Assembly: GCA_016936975.1 (NCBI GenBank)
Contig: JAFGWU010000025.1
Coordinates: 1 to 64,000, forward strand
Direction: 5' to 3'
Length of the DNA stretch: 64,000 nt
From: Bacteroidales bacterium
GTDB lineage: Bacteria > Bacteroidota > Bacteroidia > Bacteroidales > GCA-2748055
The position numbers and the translations under genes were made by a program. The first letter of the stretch is position 1; every line of letters begins with the position of its first letter. Shown here piece after piece: positions 18,013 to 27,626 of this stretch. The notes below the pieces were generated by a model. The model was not told the origin of the DNA, did no database searches, and saw only the letters and a program-made list of their open reading frames with translations.

Positions 18013-20421
18013 ATGAGTATGAGGCTATATTTTTTGGTATTGATGCTGGCCTGCAGGAGCGTTACCGGACAGCTTCTTCCGGAGCCGGTTCTTCCCGAAC
18101 AGCTATTAACAGGAAAATGGGATGCCGATTGGGTTAAAATGCCCGGAATCAACGAAGATGTGTATGGTGTGTTCCTTTACCGCAACCGTTTTCATCTGCC
18201 GGAACGGCCCGACAGTTTCATCATCCACCTGTCAGCGGACAGCAGGTACCGGCTTTTTATTAATGGCCGTATGGCCGGTTTTGGTCCCGCAAAAAGCGAT
18301 CCCAATCACTGGATCTTCGATACCTATAATATCGCCGGATTTCTGGATGGGGGGATCAATGTAATAGCCGTGATGGTATGGAATTACGGCGCATACCGGC
18401 CGGCCTCGCTGGTCAGCAGGGATACGCGTTTCCTGTGCCAGGGAAACGGCCCGGATGAAGCCTTCCTTAATACACCGGGAGCATGGAAGGTTATACAGGA
18501 TGAATCGATCGGACCGGTACCCATCGACCACGGCCTCTTAAAAACCTACATCGTTGTTCCTCCGGGAGATTACTTCACTGCATCCCTCCATCCATGGGGT
18601 TGGACAGAACGGGATTTCGATCACTCAGGATGGGAAAATCCCGAATCGCTGGCTGACGCCTGCCCGAGGGGTACGGGCGATATCATTGACCATGCCCTGA
18701 TCCCCCGCCAGATTCCTGCAATGAAGATGGCGCATCTCATCGGTCCAGAAATACGGCGGATCGACAGGGATCTGCCGGAGGAATCCGGAATGGTCCTGAA
18801 TAATATGGTTATTCCTCCCGGCACCAGGAAGAAAATATTGCTCGATCATAAACTCCTCATCAATGCATTCCCGGCATTAACCTGGTCCGGAGGAAACGGG
18901 GCAACCATTACGGTTACCTACAGCGAATCGCTCTTTGATGCAACCGGACAAAAAGGGAACAGGAATACCATCGTGGGAAAAACGATGACCGGCTACAGTG
19001 ATATTATCAAACCGGACGGAGGAACCAACAGGCAGTATACCCCACTCTGGTTCAGAACTTTCAGGTATGCTGAACTGGAGATTGAAACTGAAGGGGATTC
19101 ATTGGTTCTGAACCGCTTTGATCTGATCAGAACCGGTTATCCCTTCATGGAATCGGCATCTTTCCAATCGAGCCATCCCCGGCTTCACGAAATCTGGCAG
19201 ACCGGATGGAGAACGGCCGAACTTTGTGCCGGGGAAACCTATTACGATTGTCCTTATTACGAGCAGCTGCAATACGTGGGAGATACCCGGATCCAGTCTC
19301 TGATATCCCTGTATGTTTCGGGAGATGACCGGTTGATGCGTAAGGCCATTATCGATTTCTACCACTCCATTCTCCCCGAGGGCCTTACACAGAGCCGTTA
19401 CCCGTCGGAACCGCAGCAGATCATCCCGACCTATTCCCTCCTCTGGATATTCATGTTAAACGATTATCTGTGGCACCGGCCCGACTACGAATTTGTCTTC
19501 GGATTCCTGATCCCGGTTCAGAATATCATTTCGTGGTTTGAAAAACGGATCGATGAGGATACCGGAATGGTTGGTCCGGTGGAATTCTGGCCTTTCATTG
19601 ACTGGACCCCTGAATGGGAGTCCACCATGGGAGCTCCTCCGGAGGCTTTTACCGGCAATTCGTCCATCGTAACACTGCTTTTTGCCATGGCTGTCGGACA
19701 TGCCGCAGAAATCTTCACTTTTTTCGGATATGAAGATATCGGAACCTCCTACGACAGGCTGGCTGAAAAATTGACATCCGCAACCGCTGACCGGTGCTGG
19801 AACACTACCAGAGAATTGATGGCAGACTCTCCTTCTCATACAAATTTCAGCCAGCATGCCAATGCCCTGGCTGTGCTTACCGGTGCCATTCCGGAGGATA
19901 TGCAGGCTCTGCTGATCGAACGTGTGCTGAGATCGAAAGAGATAGTACAGGCCGGATTCTATTTTAAATTCTACCTTAACCGCGCTCTGATCAAAGCCGG
20001 ATTGGGCAATAAATATCTTGAACAGCTTCACCCCTGGTTTAGCATGATCGACTCAGGACTTACAACCTTTGCAGAGAAGCCGGATCCATCCCGTTCGGAT
20101 TGTCATGCATGGTCGGCTTCTCCGCTTATTGAACTTATTTCGACCGTAGCCGGAATCCGGCCGGGCAATTACGGATTTGAATCGGTCATTATAGAACCAA
20201 AGCCTGGAAACCTCAGGTGGATCAAGGCAACAATGCCCCACTACAGGGGAGTTATTCAAACAGACCTGGAATTTTCAAAAAAGAGAGAAGCATCCGGCAC
20301 CATTACCCTTCCTCCCGGCCTGACGGGAATATTCATATGGAACGGCAGTGTCAAAGATCTCGTACCCGGGAAACAGAAGATACATCTTAAAAGCCTGGAG
20401 GCGGAATTTAAGATCAAATAG
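18013..20421 (+). CDS. GH78-like alpha-L-rhamnosidase
   Basis: This exported glycosidase has the layout of family 78: a signal peptide ending near VTGQ (residue 20), N-terminal beta-sandwich domains with jelly-roll motifs (FIIHLSADSRYRLFINGR), an (alpha/alpha)6 catalytic barrel from about 385 to 690, and a C-terminal beta domain (PGNYGFESVIIEPK). The barrel entry motif DCPYYEQLQYVGDTR corresponds to DCPxREExxxWxGDxQ of rhamnosidases, and SDCHAWSASP is the late barrel motif. The substrate is likely a rhamnosylated glycoside or pectic glycan. Several residues differ from the canonical motif, so a related glycosyl specificity remains possible. Confidence 0.87.
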   Translation: MSMRLYFLVLMLACRSVTGQLLPEPVLPEQLLTGKWDADWVKMPGINEDVYGVFLYRNRFHLPERPDSFIIHLSADSRYRLFINGRMAGFGPAKSDPNHWIFDTYNIAGFLDGGINVIAVMVWNYGAYRPASLVSRDTRFLCQGNGPDEAFLNTPGAWKVIQDESIGPVPIDHGLLKTYIVVPPGDYFTASLHPWGWTERDFDHSGWENPESLADACPRGTGDIIDHALIPRQIPAMKMAHLIGPEIRRIDRDLPEESGMVLNNMVIPPGTRKKILLDHKLLINAFPALTWSGGNGATITVTYSESLFDATGQKGNRNTIVGKTMTGYSDIIKPDGGTNRQYTPLWFRTFRYAELEIETEGDSLVLNRFDLIRTGYPFMESASFQSSHPRLHEIWQTGWRTAELCAGETYYDCPYYEQLQYVGDTRIQSLISLYVSGDDRLMRKAIIDFYHSILPEGLTQSRYPSEPQQIIPTYSLLWIFMLNDYLWHRPDYEFVFGFLIPVQNIISWFEKRIDEDTGMVGPVEFWPFIDWTPEWESTMGAPPEAFTGNSSIVTLLFAMAVGHAAEIFTFFGYEDIGTSYDRLAEKLTSATADRCWNTTRELMADSPSHTNFSQHANALAVLTGAIPEDMQALLIERVLRSKEIVQAGFYFKFYLNRALIKAGLGNKYLEQLHPWFSMIDSGLTTFAEKPDPSRSDCHAWSASPLIELISTVAGIRPGNYGFESVIIEPKPGNLRWIKATMPHYRGVIQTDLEFSKKREASGTITLPPGLTGIFIWNGSVKDLVPGKQKIHLKSLEAEFKIK

Positions 20422-20507
20422 ACTTCCCGCTCCATTCAGATTCTGATTTTTTTATTATTTTCAGCATTCAAAATGAAATTCGTTTTCAGAAGAAAAACCA
20501 TCTCTTT

Positions 20508-21002
20508 ATGAACAGACCGACTTTTAAAAACACCCAGTTAACCGTGCTGGTCATCCTCAGGGTGGCTATTGGGTGGCATTTCCTGTATGAAGGATTTGTC
20601 AAACTGCTCAATCCCAACTGGACCGCTATCGGATATCTGGTGGATTCCCGGGGGCTCTTTTCAGGTTTGTTTCAGAATATGGCCACCCATCCCGGCCTGC
20701 TGGATGTTATCGATTTTTTGAATATTTGGGGATTGATACTGATTGGCATGGGATTGATGCTGGGTATATTTTCAAAAGCCGCAACTTATGCCGGCATGGT
20801 TTTGCTCCTGTTTTACTATTGCTCCCATCCCCCATTACTGGGGGTGGAATATGCCATGCCAAGTGAAGGAAATTACCTGATTGTCAATAAAAACCTCATT
20901 CTTTTCCTTTCACTCTGGATCCTGGCCCTCTTTCCCACCAGTCATATCATTGGCCTGGACCGATTGATTTTCAACAGGAATGAGAAAACAATGCAGGAGT
21001 AA
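20508..21002 (+). CDS. DoxX-family membrane protein
   Basis: This small integral membrane protein has four helices and the DoxX signature (RVAIGWHFLYEGFVKLLNPNW at the N terminus, GLGLMLG-like ILIGMGLMLGIFS in the middle). DoxX proteins are associated with quinone or thiol redox modules; the biochemical role of this branch is not settled. It lies 27 bp before an exported Gfo/Idh/MocA oxidoreductase, so it could pass electrons from that enzyme to the quinone pool. This is an inference from gene order. Confidence 0.82.
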   Translation: MNRPTFKNTQLTVLVILRVAIGWHFLYEGFVKLLNPNWTAIGYLVDSRGLFSGLFQNMATHPGLLDVIDFLNIWGLILIGMGLMLGIFSKAATYAGMVLLLFYYCSHPPLLGVEYAMPSEGNYLIVNKNLILFLSLWILALFPTSHIIGLDRLIFNRNEKTMQE

Positions 21003-21029
21003 TCGTCCCTGATTTACTATAGTGCGGAA

Positions 21030-22625
21030 ATGGATAAAAATGAACGTAATATGAATATAAAAGGCAAGAGATATACCAGACGGGATATTATCAAAGGACT
21101 CGCCACAGTGCCTGTTGCCGGGGCACTTGCCTATGGCCTGTGGAGAAAGTCGCGATACGATCGCTACCGGTCAGGCCGTTTGAGCAAAGAACTTAATATG
21201 AGCGAACCCGTATCATTCGAACCGCCGAAAACCCGTGGTGGTGATCCGCTGCGTATTGGATTGATCGGGTATGGAATCCGCGGCGAACAACTGCTGAGGG
21301 CTGCAGGATTTGCCCATCCGGAACTCCTCCAGTCCTGGAAAGAGTATGCTGCAATGGACAGTCAGGATAAGCGCTACAGCGATTTCCTGGAGCAGGATGA
21401 CCTGAATATTGTGGTAAAAGGGGTATGCGAACTGTTTGATGTGCGCCTTGAGCGGGCATCTGTGGCGTCTTCTAATGTCGGGCGCGAAGGATTGAATGGA
21501 AAAATGGGAGAGCCGGCAAAGAGATACGGGGATTACCGTGACCTGCTTGCGGCAGATGATATTGACGCAGTAATTATTGCCTCACCCGACCACTGGCATG
21601 CCAGGATGGTCATAGACGCTGCCAGGGCAGGGAAACATGTTTACGTGGAGAAGGGACTATCCCGAACCCTCGAAGAGGTCTATGCCATCAGAAAGGCTGT
21701 CAAGGAGAGTGGGATCGTTTTTCAGCTGGGCCACCAGGGAAGGCAAACCGAAAGCTATGTAAAGGCACGGGAAGCGATTGATAAAAAAATTCTCGGCAAG
21801 ATCAGCCTGGTAGAGGTCTGTACAAACCGGAACTCCCCGAACGGAGCATGGGTATATGATATCGATCCACGGGGTAACGAGCAAACCATCGATTGGAGGC
21901 GGTTTGAGGAACCCTGCGAAATAAAGCACCCCTTCAGCCCCGAACGCTTCTTCAGGTGGAGATGCTGGTGGGATTACGGGACCGGACTCTCAGGAGACCT
22001 TCTAACCCATGAATACGATGCCATTAACCAGATCCTGGGCATGGGAATACCGGAATCGGCGGTCTCCTCCGGAGGTGTATACTTCTATAAGGAGAAGGAA
22101 CATTATGTGAAGGAAGTCAGGGAGGTTCCGGATGTCTGGAATGCCGTGCTTGAATATCCCGACAGGGACCTTACCCTTTTATACAGTGCGACCCTGTCGA
22201 ACAATCGCGATCGGGATAAGGTGATTATGGGACACGATGCCTCAATGGAGGTGGGCAGTAACCTGTCCATTTATGCCTGCCCGGAAAGCACGCGGTATAA
22301 ACAGCAGATTGAAAGCGGTCTGATCAGGCCTGAGGTCCCCATATACTCCTATATTCCCGGACGAAAGGATGTCGATGCCGTGGCTACCGCAACGGAACAA
22401 TACTTTGCCGGCCGTGGTCTTCTTTATACTTACAGAAACGGGAGACGTTTCGATACTACCCACCTTCACATCGCAGAATGGATCGATGCCATCAGGGAAG
22501 GCAAACAAACGAGCTGTAATATCGACCAGGCTTTTGAAGAGGGCATAACCGCTGCCATGGCCACAATAGCATATAAGGAAAACAGGAAAGTATACTGGGA
22601 CAGGGATAAAGAGGAGGTGGTTTAA
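21030..22625 (+). CDS. Tat-exported Gfo/Idh/MocA oxidoreductase
   Basis: This NAD(P)-dependent sugar oxidoreductase is predicted to work in the periplasm. A twin-arginine signal (TRRDIIKG, Arg17-Arg18, followed by a hydrophobic stretch) precedes the Rossmann domain (IGLIGYGIRGEQLL near residue 80). The family block VIIASPDHWH and VEKGLSR, where the Lys corresponds to the EKP motif, are both present. Exported members keep a tightly bound cofactor and oxidise glycosides at C3, or swap oxidation states between sugars. The DUF1080 hydrolase and exported epimerase at 24.6-26.3 kb are the expected partners of such an enzyme. It is separated from DoxX by 27 bp. Confidence 0.9.
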   Translation: MDKNERNMNIKGKRYTRRDIIKGLATVPVAGALAYGLWRKSRYDRYRSGRLSKELNMSEPVSFEPPKTRGGDPLRIGLIGYGIRGEQLLRAAGFAHPELLQSWKEYAAMDSQDKRYSDFLEQDDLNIVVKGVCELFDVRLERASVASSNVGREGLNGKMGEPAKRYGDYRDLLAADDIDAVIIASPDHWHARMVIDAARAGKHVYVEKGLSRTLEEVYAIRKAVKESGIVFQLGHQGRQTESYVKAREAIDKKILGKISLVEVCTNRNSPNGAWVYDIDPRGNEQTIDWRRFEEPCEIKHPFSPERFFRWRCWWDYGTGLSGDLLTHEYDAINQILGMGIPESAVSSGGVYFYKEKEHYVKEVREVPDVWNAVLEYPDRDLTLLYSATLSNNRDRDKVIMGHDASMEVGSNLSIYACPESTRYKQQIESGLIRPEVPIYSYIPGRKDVDAVATATEQYFAGRGLLYTYRNGRRFDTTHLHIAEWIDAIREGKQTSCNIDQAFEEGITAAMATIAYKENRKVYWDRDKEEVV

Positions 22626-22705
22626 TAGACTTCTGCATTATCCTGAGCCGGACCTGCAAATTTCATTCAGTAGTTTACGACTGCAATAAAATTGGGGCCG
22701 GGTGA

Positions 22706-23467
22706 TTACTGCTCTTTATAAGCCTCATGGAGTCTGTATATTTCAGATAATATTTCGAACTCACTGCAATTGAAATCACACGTAAGGCTGGAATTCAGAT
22801 AAGCCATAAAATCATCAAGAGCCTTCCCGGTCAGCCCTGTCATTTCAGATACCTTCTGAGAATTTACCAGTGCCCAAAAACGTTCAATTCTTTCGCTGTT
22901 TTTATTCAATTTGTAAACCTTTCTTGCCGATTTCTCCTTTTTGCTCAATTTGTAATAGAGGTACGATAACGGGCTATGAATCAAAAAACCGGCACTCTTC
23001 AGTTTCTCTTCATCCATGTCGAAGGGAACATAATCCGGATCCTGCCGGGGAAGACCCAGTTTTTCACCAATCGGTTCGGGAACCTTCAGTTTGACGAATG
23101 CCTCTTTAAAATCTTCATAAGTGGAACCCCATGAAAAAATTTTTGCTTCAGGTAACGGGTATATCCTGTTTCTGAGTTGTATAGCCAGGGATTCCGGTTT
23201 TCTCGAAACCGCCACAATCGTGTCTCTGAATGCAATATTTCTGAACCAGAGGGAATCTCCCTCCATAAGAGGGATGCTGAAAATCCCAAGCGTATCGGTA
23301 ACATCCGCGTGATGGGATCTCAATCCTATCACATGCGTATAAGGCAGGGGATGATATAATTCGTCGTAAACGATGCCCGATAGAAAAACCGCTGTATCGT
23401 TTCCAGATATCTGCGCGGCGGCATCAGTCAGAAAAAATAGGATGAATGTCAGGGAAATCAGCCTCAC
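22706..23467 (-). CDS. Exported carboxypeptidase-regulatory-like domain protein
   Basis: This is a hypothetical secreted protein. It has a signal peptide ending near DAAAQ and then a transthyretin-like CarboxypepD_reg domain (LSGIVYDELYHPLPYTHV... DTLGIFSIP ... GDSLWFRNI) of about 80 residues. The remaining 150 residues are helical and charged, with no recognised motif. I chose the GTG at 23467 because it places the signal peptide at the N terminus; an upstream in-frame TTG at 23515 would add 16 residues. It converges on the Gfo/Idh/MocA gene, 80 bp away. Confidence 0.68.
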   Translation of the reverse strand: MRLISLTFILFFLTDAAAQISGNDTAVFLSGIVYDELYHPLPYTHVIGLRSHHADVTDTLGIFSIPLMEGDSLWFRNIAFRDTIVAVSRKPESLAIQLRNRIYPLPEAKIFSWGSTYEDFKEAFVKLKVPEPIGEKLGLPRQDPDYVPFDMDEEKLKSAGFLIHSPLSYLYYKLSKKEKSARKVYKLNKNSERIERFWALVNSQKVSEMTGLTGKALDDFMAYLNSSLTCDFNCSEFEILSEIYRLHEAYKEQ

Positions 23468-23623
23468 AGGTTTAAAATTAGTAAAATTGAAGTTACGGCT
23501 CCCGCTTCTTAACAATTCTTAACCTGAGGCCGGATACAGCAGGAGGAAAACAGGATTGAACCAAACCACCGGTGGAAATGTTTTAAAGAGTAGCTTTATG
23601 GTATCAAAAATCATCACCCGATT

Positions 23624-24589
23624 ATGGAAATTGTTTTTTTGGATGTTGGTACAACAGGCAGGGTAAACAACCTGAAACTGATCGAGAAACTTGGGAATCT
23701 GGACCTTTACGATGCCACGGAACCACAGCTGGTTGTGGAGCGATGCACCGGCAAGGAAGTGATAATAACCAACAAAGTAAATATTACCCGGGAGGTTATC
23801 GATCGCCTGCCCGATCTCAGGTTAATTTGCGTGGCAGCTACCGGTGTGGATAATGTGGATACGGCCTACGCAAAAAAGAAAGGAATTGAGGTTAAAAATG
23901 TTTCGGGTTATTCCACCGATTCGGTGGCACAGGTAACCTTTGCCATGCTCCTGCACCTAGTTAACAGGCTCAGTTATTACGACGATTACGTAAAATCGGG
24001 TGCCTACTCCCGAAATCCTTCCTTCACCCACCATGGAAAACCCTTCTGGGAACTGAGGGGAAAACGGATCGGAATCATCGGCCTGGGCACCATCGGGAGA
24101 CAGGTTGCCCGAATTGCAGAATCCTTTGGGATGGAAGTGGTTTTCTATTCGGCTTCAGGAAGGAACAACCATATCAGTTACAAGCGGTTTGAGCTGAATG
24201 ACCTGCTCATAAGTTCGGATGTGGTTTCCATTCATGCGCCCCTGACCGACAGGACAAGGAATTTGATCACCTATGAAAAAATGAAATTGATGCGGCCCTG
24301 TGCCGTTCTTCTCAACCTGGGAAGAGGCGGAATCATTAATGAGAGTGATCTGGCCCGTGCGTTGAATGAAAACCTGATTGGTGCTGCCGGAATTGATGTC
24401 ATGGAACATGAACCCATTGAAACCGGAAATCCGCTTCTTAAAATATACAACAGGGACAAACTTCTGATTACCCCGCACATGGCATGGGCTTCCAGGGAAT
24501 CCCGTGAACTGCTTCTTGAAAAAATTGCCGGCAACATTGAAATGTACCGGGAAAACAAACGATCTGCAGGACGCGCGTCCGGGAATTAA
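23624..24589 (+). CDS. D-2-hydroxyacid dehydrogenase
   Basis: This cytoplasmic NAD-dependent enzyme of the D-isomer 2-hydroxyacid dehydrogenase family reduces 2-oxo acids such as hydroxypyruvate or glyoxylate. The Rossmann fingerprint GLGTIGRQVA is near residue 151, and the catalytic triad is Arg234 (LGRGG), Glu263 (MEHEP) and His285 (TPHMAWAS). The length of 321 aa is normal. It ends in a 4-bp convergent overlap with the TIM-barrel epimerase. Similarity to glycerate dehydrogenases is apparent, but substrate specificity is not decided by the visible motifs. Confidence 0.9.
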   Translation: MEIVFLDVGTTGRVNNLKLIEKLGNLDLYDATEPQLVVERCTGKEVIITNKVNITREVIDRLPDLRLICVAATGVDNVDTAYAKKKGIEVKNVSGYSTDSVAQVTFAMLLHLVNRLSYYDDYVKSGAYSRNPSFTHHGKPFWELRGKRIGIIGLGTIGRQVARIAESFGMEVVFYSASGRNNHISYKRFELNDLLISSDVVSIHAPLTDRTRNLITYEKMKLMRPCAVLLNLGRGGIINESDLARALNENLIGAAGIDVMEHEPIETGNPLLKIYNRDKLLITPHMAWASRESRELLLEKIAGNIEMYRENKRSAGRASGN

Positions 24590-25497
24590 CCCTTTAATTG
24601 CTGTCCGGCCCTGATGAGCAGGTTTTTGGTGGCCATGATCCCTTCGGGTTCGCTCAGCCTGTTCCCCTCATACTCAATTCCGATATACCCGGAGTATCCA
24701 CTCTCCTTTACTATTTTAAGCATTCTGAAATAATCAATCTGTGTCTCCTCTCCGTCATCGTTGAAATCGTGAGATTTAGCACTTACACCCTTTGCAAAGG
24801 GCATCAGTTCCATCATGCCAAGGTATCTGTCGTATTCAACTCCTGCGCTGACACTGAAATTTCCAAAATCGGGCAGGGTGCCGCAATTTTTCATGCCGAC
24901 ACCGGAAATGACTCCTGATAACCATTTACCGTCGGAGGAATATCCCCCATGATTTTCAACAAGTACATTCATCTGAAGCTTTTCGGCAAATGCACTTAAT
25001 TGACCCAGACTCCTGACAGCAGCATCAGCCACCTCCTCCCGGCTGCCATTCCCCCCGGCATTGACCCTTATGGAGTGGCATCCAAGGATCTTTGCACACT
25101 CGATCCACTCCAGGTGGCGTTCAACCGTTCTGCTTCGTTTAGGTTCGTAAAGCTCTCCCAGGTCACCTTCCTGGTCAATCATTATGAGAAGGTTCTTGAC
25201 GCCCGCGTCCTGCGACCGTTTTAAAAGCTCATTGGCATATTTTGACCCGGATGAAGGAAAAAACTGGTTGACATACTCAACCGCATGAATGCCGAACTGA
25301 TTGGCAGCAACGGAGGGAAACTCCAGGTTGGTCAAACGGCCCCCAAAAATGGCCTTGTTCAGGGACCATTCTGCAAGGGATATTTTAAAAAACAAATCTT
25401 CTTCTTTCACCATCTTAAATGAATATAAAGGTATAACAGCAACCGAAGCCAAACCTGCAGTTGCTGTTCTGATAAACTGTCTGCGGGAGTTATCCAT
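24586..25497 (-). CDS. Tat-exported sugar isomerase/epimerase (TIM barrel)
   Basis: This is a xylose-isomerase-like TIM-barrel protein (AP-endonuclease-2 fold) with a twin-arginine export signal (SRRQFIRT, Arg5-Arg6). The strand-loop motifs typical of the family are seen (VENHGG near 180, SAKSHDFNDDG near 240, GYIGIEYEG near 275), which supply metal ligands such as Glu, Asp and His. It lies 5 bp after the DUF1080 lipoprotein gene, so the two form an operon. In the 3-keto-glycoside route described in Bacteroides, homologues of this type act in the periplasm alongside the DUF1080 hydrolase and the Gfo/Idh oxidoreductase. Confidence 0.86.
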   Translation of the reverse strand: MDNSRRQFIRTATAGLASVAVIPLYSFKMVKEEDLFFKISLAEWSLNKAIFGGRLTNLEFPSVAANQFGIHAVEYVNQFFPSSGSKYANELLKRSQDAGVKNLLIMIDQEGDLGELYEPKRSRTVERHLEWIECAKILGCHSIRVNAGGNGSREEVADAAVRSLGQLSAFAEKLQMNVLVENHGGYSSDGKWLSGVISGVGMKNCGTLPDFGNFSVSAGVEYDRYLGMMELMPFAKGVSAKSHDFNDDGEETQIDYFRMLKIVKESGYSGYIGIEYEGNRLSEPEGIMATKNLLIRAGQQLKG

Positions 25498-25502
25498 CCT
25501 GA

Positions 25503-26255
25503 TTATAATTCTTTAATCTTAATATTTCTGTACCACACATCATCCCCGTGGTCCTGCAATCCGAAATATCCCTCTTTTGCCACATTGGCCCAGTCAGGAT
25601 TCAGTCCGGGGAATTTTGAATTCGCCACCAAATCATTCCATTCCTTGGTCCATAAATGGTATTCCAGTACATTCTCCCCATTCATTTTGTGTACTACAGT
25701 TCCCTTAAAACAGATAATTTCCACCTGGTTCCATTCACCAAAAGGTTTTGCATTCTGGGGAACGGCCGGGATGAGGTCGTAAAGCGAACCTGACTGTCTG
25801 TTGCCTGCAATTCCGAGAACGGCATCGGGGTGATTCTCATTATCGAGTACCTGCATCTCAGGAGCCGTGTAATAAATCTTATCAAATTGCGGATTTTCCT
25901 GGCCGAGGTAGAAAATTCCGGAATTACCTCCTTCAGATATCTTCCATTCCAGCTTCAGATGAAAGTTTGAGAACTTTTTATCGTAGAGGATATCGCCACC
26001 CTCCTCCGCGCCGGCTTCTCCCATTCCGGATCCTTTGCAGTGAAGGGATCCATCTTCATCAATAACCCAGTTTGCAGGAAAATCATTCCGGAGATATCCC
26101 CGCCATCCATCGGTGGTTTTACCATCGAAAAGCAATACAAAACCCTCCTTCTTTTCCTGGCTGGTCAGGGTATTCGGTTCATCTCCGCCAGAACATGATT
26201 CAAACATTATCATTCCAATCATTAAAAGTGCAACAATGTGACTGATCCGTTTCAT
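25503..26255 (-). CDS. DUF1080 (3-keto-glycoside hydrolase-like) lipoprotein
   Basis: This protein has one DUF1080 domain, a concanavalin-like jelly roll now known to include 3-keto-disaccharide/glycoside hydrolases. The hallmark strings are FDGKTTDGW near the N terminus, LKLEWKISEGGNSGIFY in the centre and GLQDHGDDVWYRNIKIK at the end. The lipobox FESCSGG marks a lipoprotein, so the enzyme faces the periplasm. It is the first gene of a two-gene operon with the exported epimerase. The enzyme class is supported by the domain; the exact glycoside is not known. Confidence 0.88.
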   Translation of the reverse strand: MKRISHIVALLMIGMIMFESCSGGDEPNTLTSQEKKEGFVLLFDGKTTDGWRGYLRNDFPANWVIDEDGSLHCKGSGMGEAGAEEGGDILYDKKFSNFHLKLEWKISEGGNSGIFYLGQENPQFDKIYYTAPEMQVLDNENHPDAVLGIAGNRQSGSLYDLIPAVPQNAKPFGEWNQVEIICFKGTVVHKMNGENVLEYHLWTKEWNDLVANSKFPGLNPDWANVAKEGYFGLQDHGDDVWYRNIKIKEL

Positions 26256-26425
26256 TTTTTAGAAATTTAATTAAAACACCGTTAATAAATAATTCTGCAA
26301 ATTATAAAAAAATCATTTTAAAGAATGGGCTGATATAAAGTATTTATTGGCAGAAAAGGTTTAATTTGAGTTCTTCCGATTTATTTATTAACTTATAGGC
26401 TGCAAGATCAAACTTACGTGAATTA

Positions 26426-26932
26426 ATGAACTGTTATACCCAGAACGATTTTACAGGGCATCTCCTCTTTATGCAGGATCAGCTGTTCTATTATGCCCTT
26501 CAGTTAACGGAAAACCAGCATGATGCCAGGGACCTGGTACAGGAAACAAGCTATAAGGCACTAAGACACCGTAACAAATTGCTCAATGAGGAAAACATCA
26601 GAGCCTGGCTCTATACCATTCTCAGAAATTCTTACATCAATTTGCTGCGAAGCAGTCATAACCGCAAAACGATCATCGAAGGGAACCTTCCCGATCCAGT
26701 GATTATCAATACCCTTGCAGGAAAAGAGTATTCTCCGGATGAACTGCTCATGAGAAAAGAGCTCCATGAAATAATCGGCCTGCTTCCCGAAACATACGGA
26801 GAACCGCTTAAGATGTTTCTTTCAGGTTATTCCTATAAGGAGATTTCTGAAAAAATAAATATTCCCATAGGAACGGTGAAAAGCAGGATCCATCTTGGTA
26901 AAAAGAAGATCAGAAAGGTTTATCTTGCCTGA
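26426..26932 (+). CDS. ECF-type RNA polymerase sigma factor
   Basis: This 168-aa sigma-70 family protein of the extracytoplasmic function class has region 2 (ARDLVQETSYKALRH and the -10 contact helix ending NIRAWLYTILRNSYIN) and region 4 (SYKEISEKINIPIGTVKSRIHLGKKKIR, a helix-turn-helix). No anti-sigma factor or FecR-like gene is adjacent, so its control is not visible here. It converges with the redoxin gene, leaving a 7-bp gap. The 170 bp upstream are AT-rich with no clear promoter match. Confidence 0.93.
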   Translation: MNCYTQNDFTGHLLFMQDQLFYYALQLTENQHDARDLVQETSYKALRHRNKLLNEENIRAWLYTILRNSYINLLRSSHNRKTIIEGNLPDPVIINTLAGKEYSPDELLMRKELHEIIGLLPETYGEPLKMFLSGYSYKEISEKINIPIGTVKSRIHLGKKKIRKVYLA

Positions 26933-26939
26933 TGGTAAT

Positions 26940-27527
26940 CTAAACAAGGTCGCAAGCATCGGCCGGCATCCAGTGTTTATCTTTTCCCTCCCACTTCACG
27001 TTGCACCCAATCGGATTGGTCACGGGAACCGATACCGGTTGGCCGGAAGTTAACTCTTCCAGTGCACGGTCCAGGTCGTTGACTGTAATTTTGGAAGCAT
27101 CCCTGGGATTATCCACTCCGCGACCGGTATATACCAGTTTTCGATCCTTATCAAACACGTAAAAATGAGGTGTTCTAAGGGCCCCATAAGCCAGGGCTAC
27201 CTCCTGAGACTCATCCCTCAGATACACCCAGGGGAACCGATGCTCTTCCATCCTTTTCACCATGTAATCAAATCCGTCGATTTCATAAGTGTGCTCACTG
27301 TTGGAATTAATTCCCACAAATCGGACACCCCTGTCCGCAAATCTGAGTGCGGATGCCCTGGTTACCTCATCTGAACCCAGCACATAGGGGCAGTGATTAC
27401 AGGTGAAAAAGATGACGAGAAAATCAGCTTCAGAAAAATCACTTAAACCATAGTGCCGGCCATCTGTTGCAGGGAGATAAAAATCGGGGGCTGTTGAGCC
27501 TGTTTTCAGTGTAAATGCCATATTCAT
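26940..27527 (-). CDS. Cytoplasmic AhpC/TSA-like redoxin
   Basis: This thioredoxin-fold protein of the peroxiredoxin-like group has its redox site at FTCNHCPYV (Cys43, Cys46), a CxxC embedded where AhpC enzymes have the peroxidatic Cys. Two more cysteines are near the C terminus (IGCNVKW, ADACDLV). It has no signal peptide, in contrast to its paralogue at 28108-28707, with which it shares TCNxCP, YLrDE(S/T)Q.V..AYGA.RTPH.Y and the final IGC block. A TTG at 27530 and an ATG at 27521 are alternative starts. It may reduce peroxides or disulfides; the exact role is not known. Confidence 0.85.
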   Translation of the reverse strand: MNMAFTLKTGSTAPDFYLPATDGRHYGLSDFSEADFLVIFFTCNHCPYVLGSDEVTRASALRFADRGVRFVGINSNSEHTYEIDGFDYMVKRMEEHRFPWVYLRDESQEVALAYGALRTPHFYVFDKDRKLVYTGRGVDNPRDASKITVNDLDRALEELTSGQPVSVPVTNPIGCNVKWEGKDKHWMPADACDLV

Positions 27528-27626
27528 CAAGTGTTTATCTGTTCAATCATTATTTACCCACGGTGAAAAAGAAAAATACCTCATGGGATTGTTAAACAAA
27601 TTGTATGTATAAAATGTTTAAAAGCT

